64,000 nt of DNA from DATFVJ01 sp963851085 (GTDB lineage: Bacteria > Actinomycetota > Actinomycetes > Streptosporangiales > Streptosporangiaceae): assembly GCA_963851085.1 (NCBI GenBank), contig CAWKNX010000012.1:57039-121038 (forward strand), written 5' to 3'. Shown here piece after piece: positions 63,668 through 64,000 of this stretch. Within the stretch, counting starts at the first letter, position 1. The number at the start of each line of letters is the position of its first letter. The position numbers and the translations under genes were made by a program. Below the pieces are notes generated by a model that was not told the DNA's origin, ran no database searches, and saw only the letters and a program-made list of their open reading frames with translations.

Positions 63668-64000
63668 CAGGCATACGTGCGGCCTGTGGCACCGCCGCGG
63701 AGCGTCATGCAGTGACAGCTCCGCGCGTCCTCTCATTGGCAGCGCGCGCGTAGCTGCCGCTATGCGCGGCCGCCGGTGCATGACAGAGCCGCCCGCAGTC
63801 CGCGCGGAGCTGGCTGATCTGGGCGTGGCCACAGCGGGCTGCCAGCGTCCCGTCATGCCGGTGGGCGGACTTTGTTCCGGCCGTCGCGGCGCGGCCGATC
63901 GCATGGCGGGCGTTGACAGCGCTGAGGTGAGAACGGCGGTGTCAGGTGCATACATGCCGGCAACGCAACGTTTACGGCTGGTCCGGTCAGGTTCGGTTTG
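63668..64000. other. Right edge without recognisable gene
   Basis: No supported gene on either strand. Confidence 0.4.

Noticed and set aside
1..64000. tRNA genes and CRISPR arrays
   Set aside because: No T-arm-like GGTTCRANYCC with acceptor pairing and no evenly spaced direct repeats were found by eye.

Overview
The window is very GC-rich DNA from an actinobacterium, probably a filamentous soil species near the Streptosporangiales/Streptomycetales. The signs are overwhelming G/C at third codon positions, three copies of the SAV2177-type (DUF574) SAM methyltransferase family, a DUF7455-like zinc peptide, an RsbW-like ATPase, an MmyB-type XRE regulator and a LAL-type LuxR regulator. The taxonomic placement is inference. 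No tRNA, rRNA or CRISPR array was found.

Layout. (1) 1-8.5 kb: lactate-oxidation operon lutABC behind a LacI-type regulator, a stump of a rhamnulose-phosphate aldolase, a methyltransferase, an IS66 scar, an alpha/beta hydrolase and an AcuC-type deacetylase. (2) 8.5-11.8 kb: copper resistance. Two identical-architecture CsoR-like operators flank a csoR stump and precede copZ and copA. (3) 11.8-21.5 kb: gene fragments, an ABC-2 exporter, a DUF7455-like peptide, a serine-kinase-like ATPase, an RNA polymerase alpha-CTD-like protein, a large HTH regulator, a rearranged CHAT-protease fragment and a DUF1801 protein. (4) 21.7-27.6 kb: a tightly coupled four-gene operon encoding a zinc-metalloprotease-like protein (HEYGH), a paralogue with the first zinc ligand replaced (NEFGH), an 840-residue TPR protein and a 255-residue protein of unknown fold. 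I do not recognise it as a described system, and it is the main candidate for novelty. (5) 28-33.7 kb: fragments of a DUF3883 protein, an integrase, a methyltransferase and an MFS transporter, then an IS66 transposase split by a complete group II intron. (6) 34-48 kb: a membrane protein with three internal repeats, many truncated genes, an XRE/SDR divergent pair, an ABC exporter and a cupin-MarR operon. (7) 48-64 kb: PPOX-like proteins, a LuxR regulator, a hairpin-rich leader before a secreted beta-solenoid-like protein, cold-shock protein, an intact SAV2177 methyltransferase, DinB and transglutaminase-like proteins, and further fragments.

A notable property is gene decay. More than twenty genes are recognisable only as truncated or frameshifted pieces, several joined end to end or in inverted orientation. 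Transposon and integrase remnants lie among them, so the window looks like a plastic accessory region. Some single-base frameshifts (ABM protein at 51.9 kb, small membrane protein at 61.4 kb) could instead be sequencing errors.

Working modules: LutABC oxidises L-lactate to pyruvate, plausibly lactate from rhamnose-derived lactaldehyde. CopZ and CopA bind and export Cu(I). The ABC-2 pair exports an unknown substrate. The protease/pseudoprotease/TPR/effector operon may be a regulated proteolytic defence or stress module, but that is inference from architecture only.
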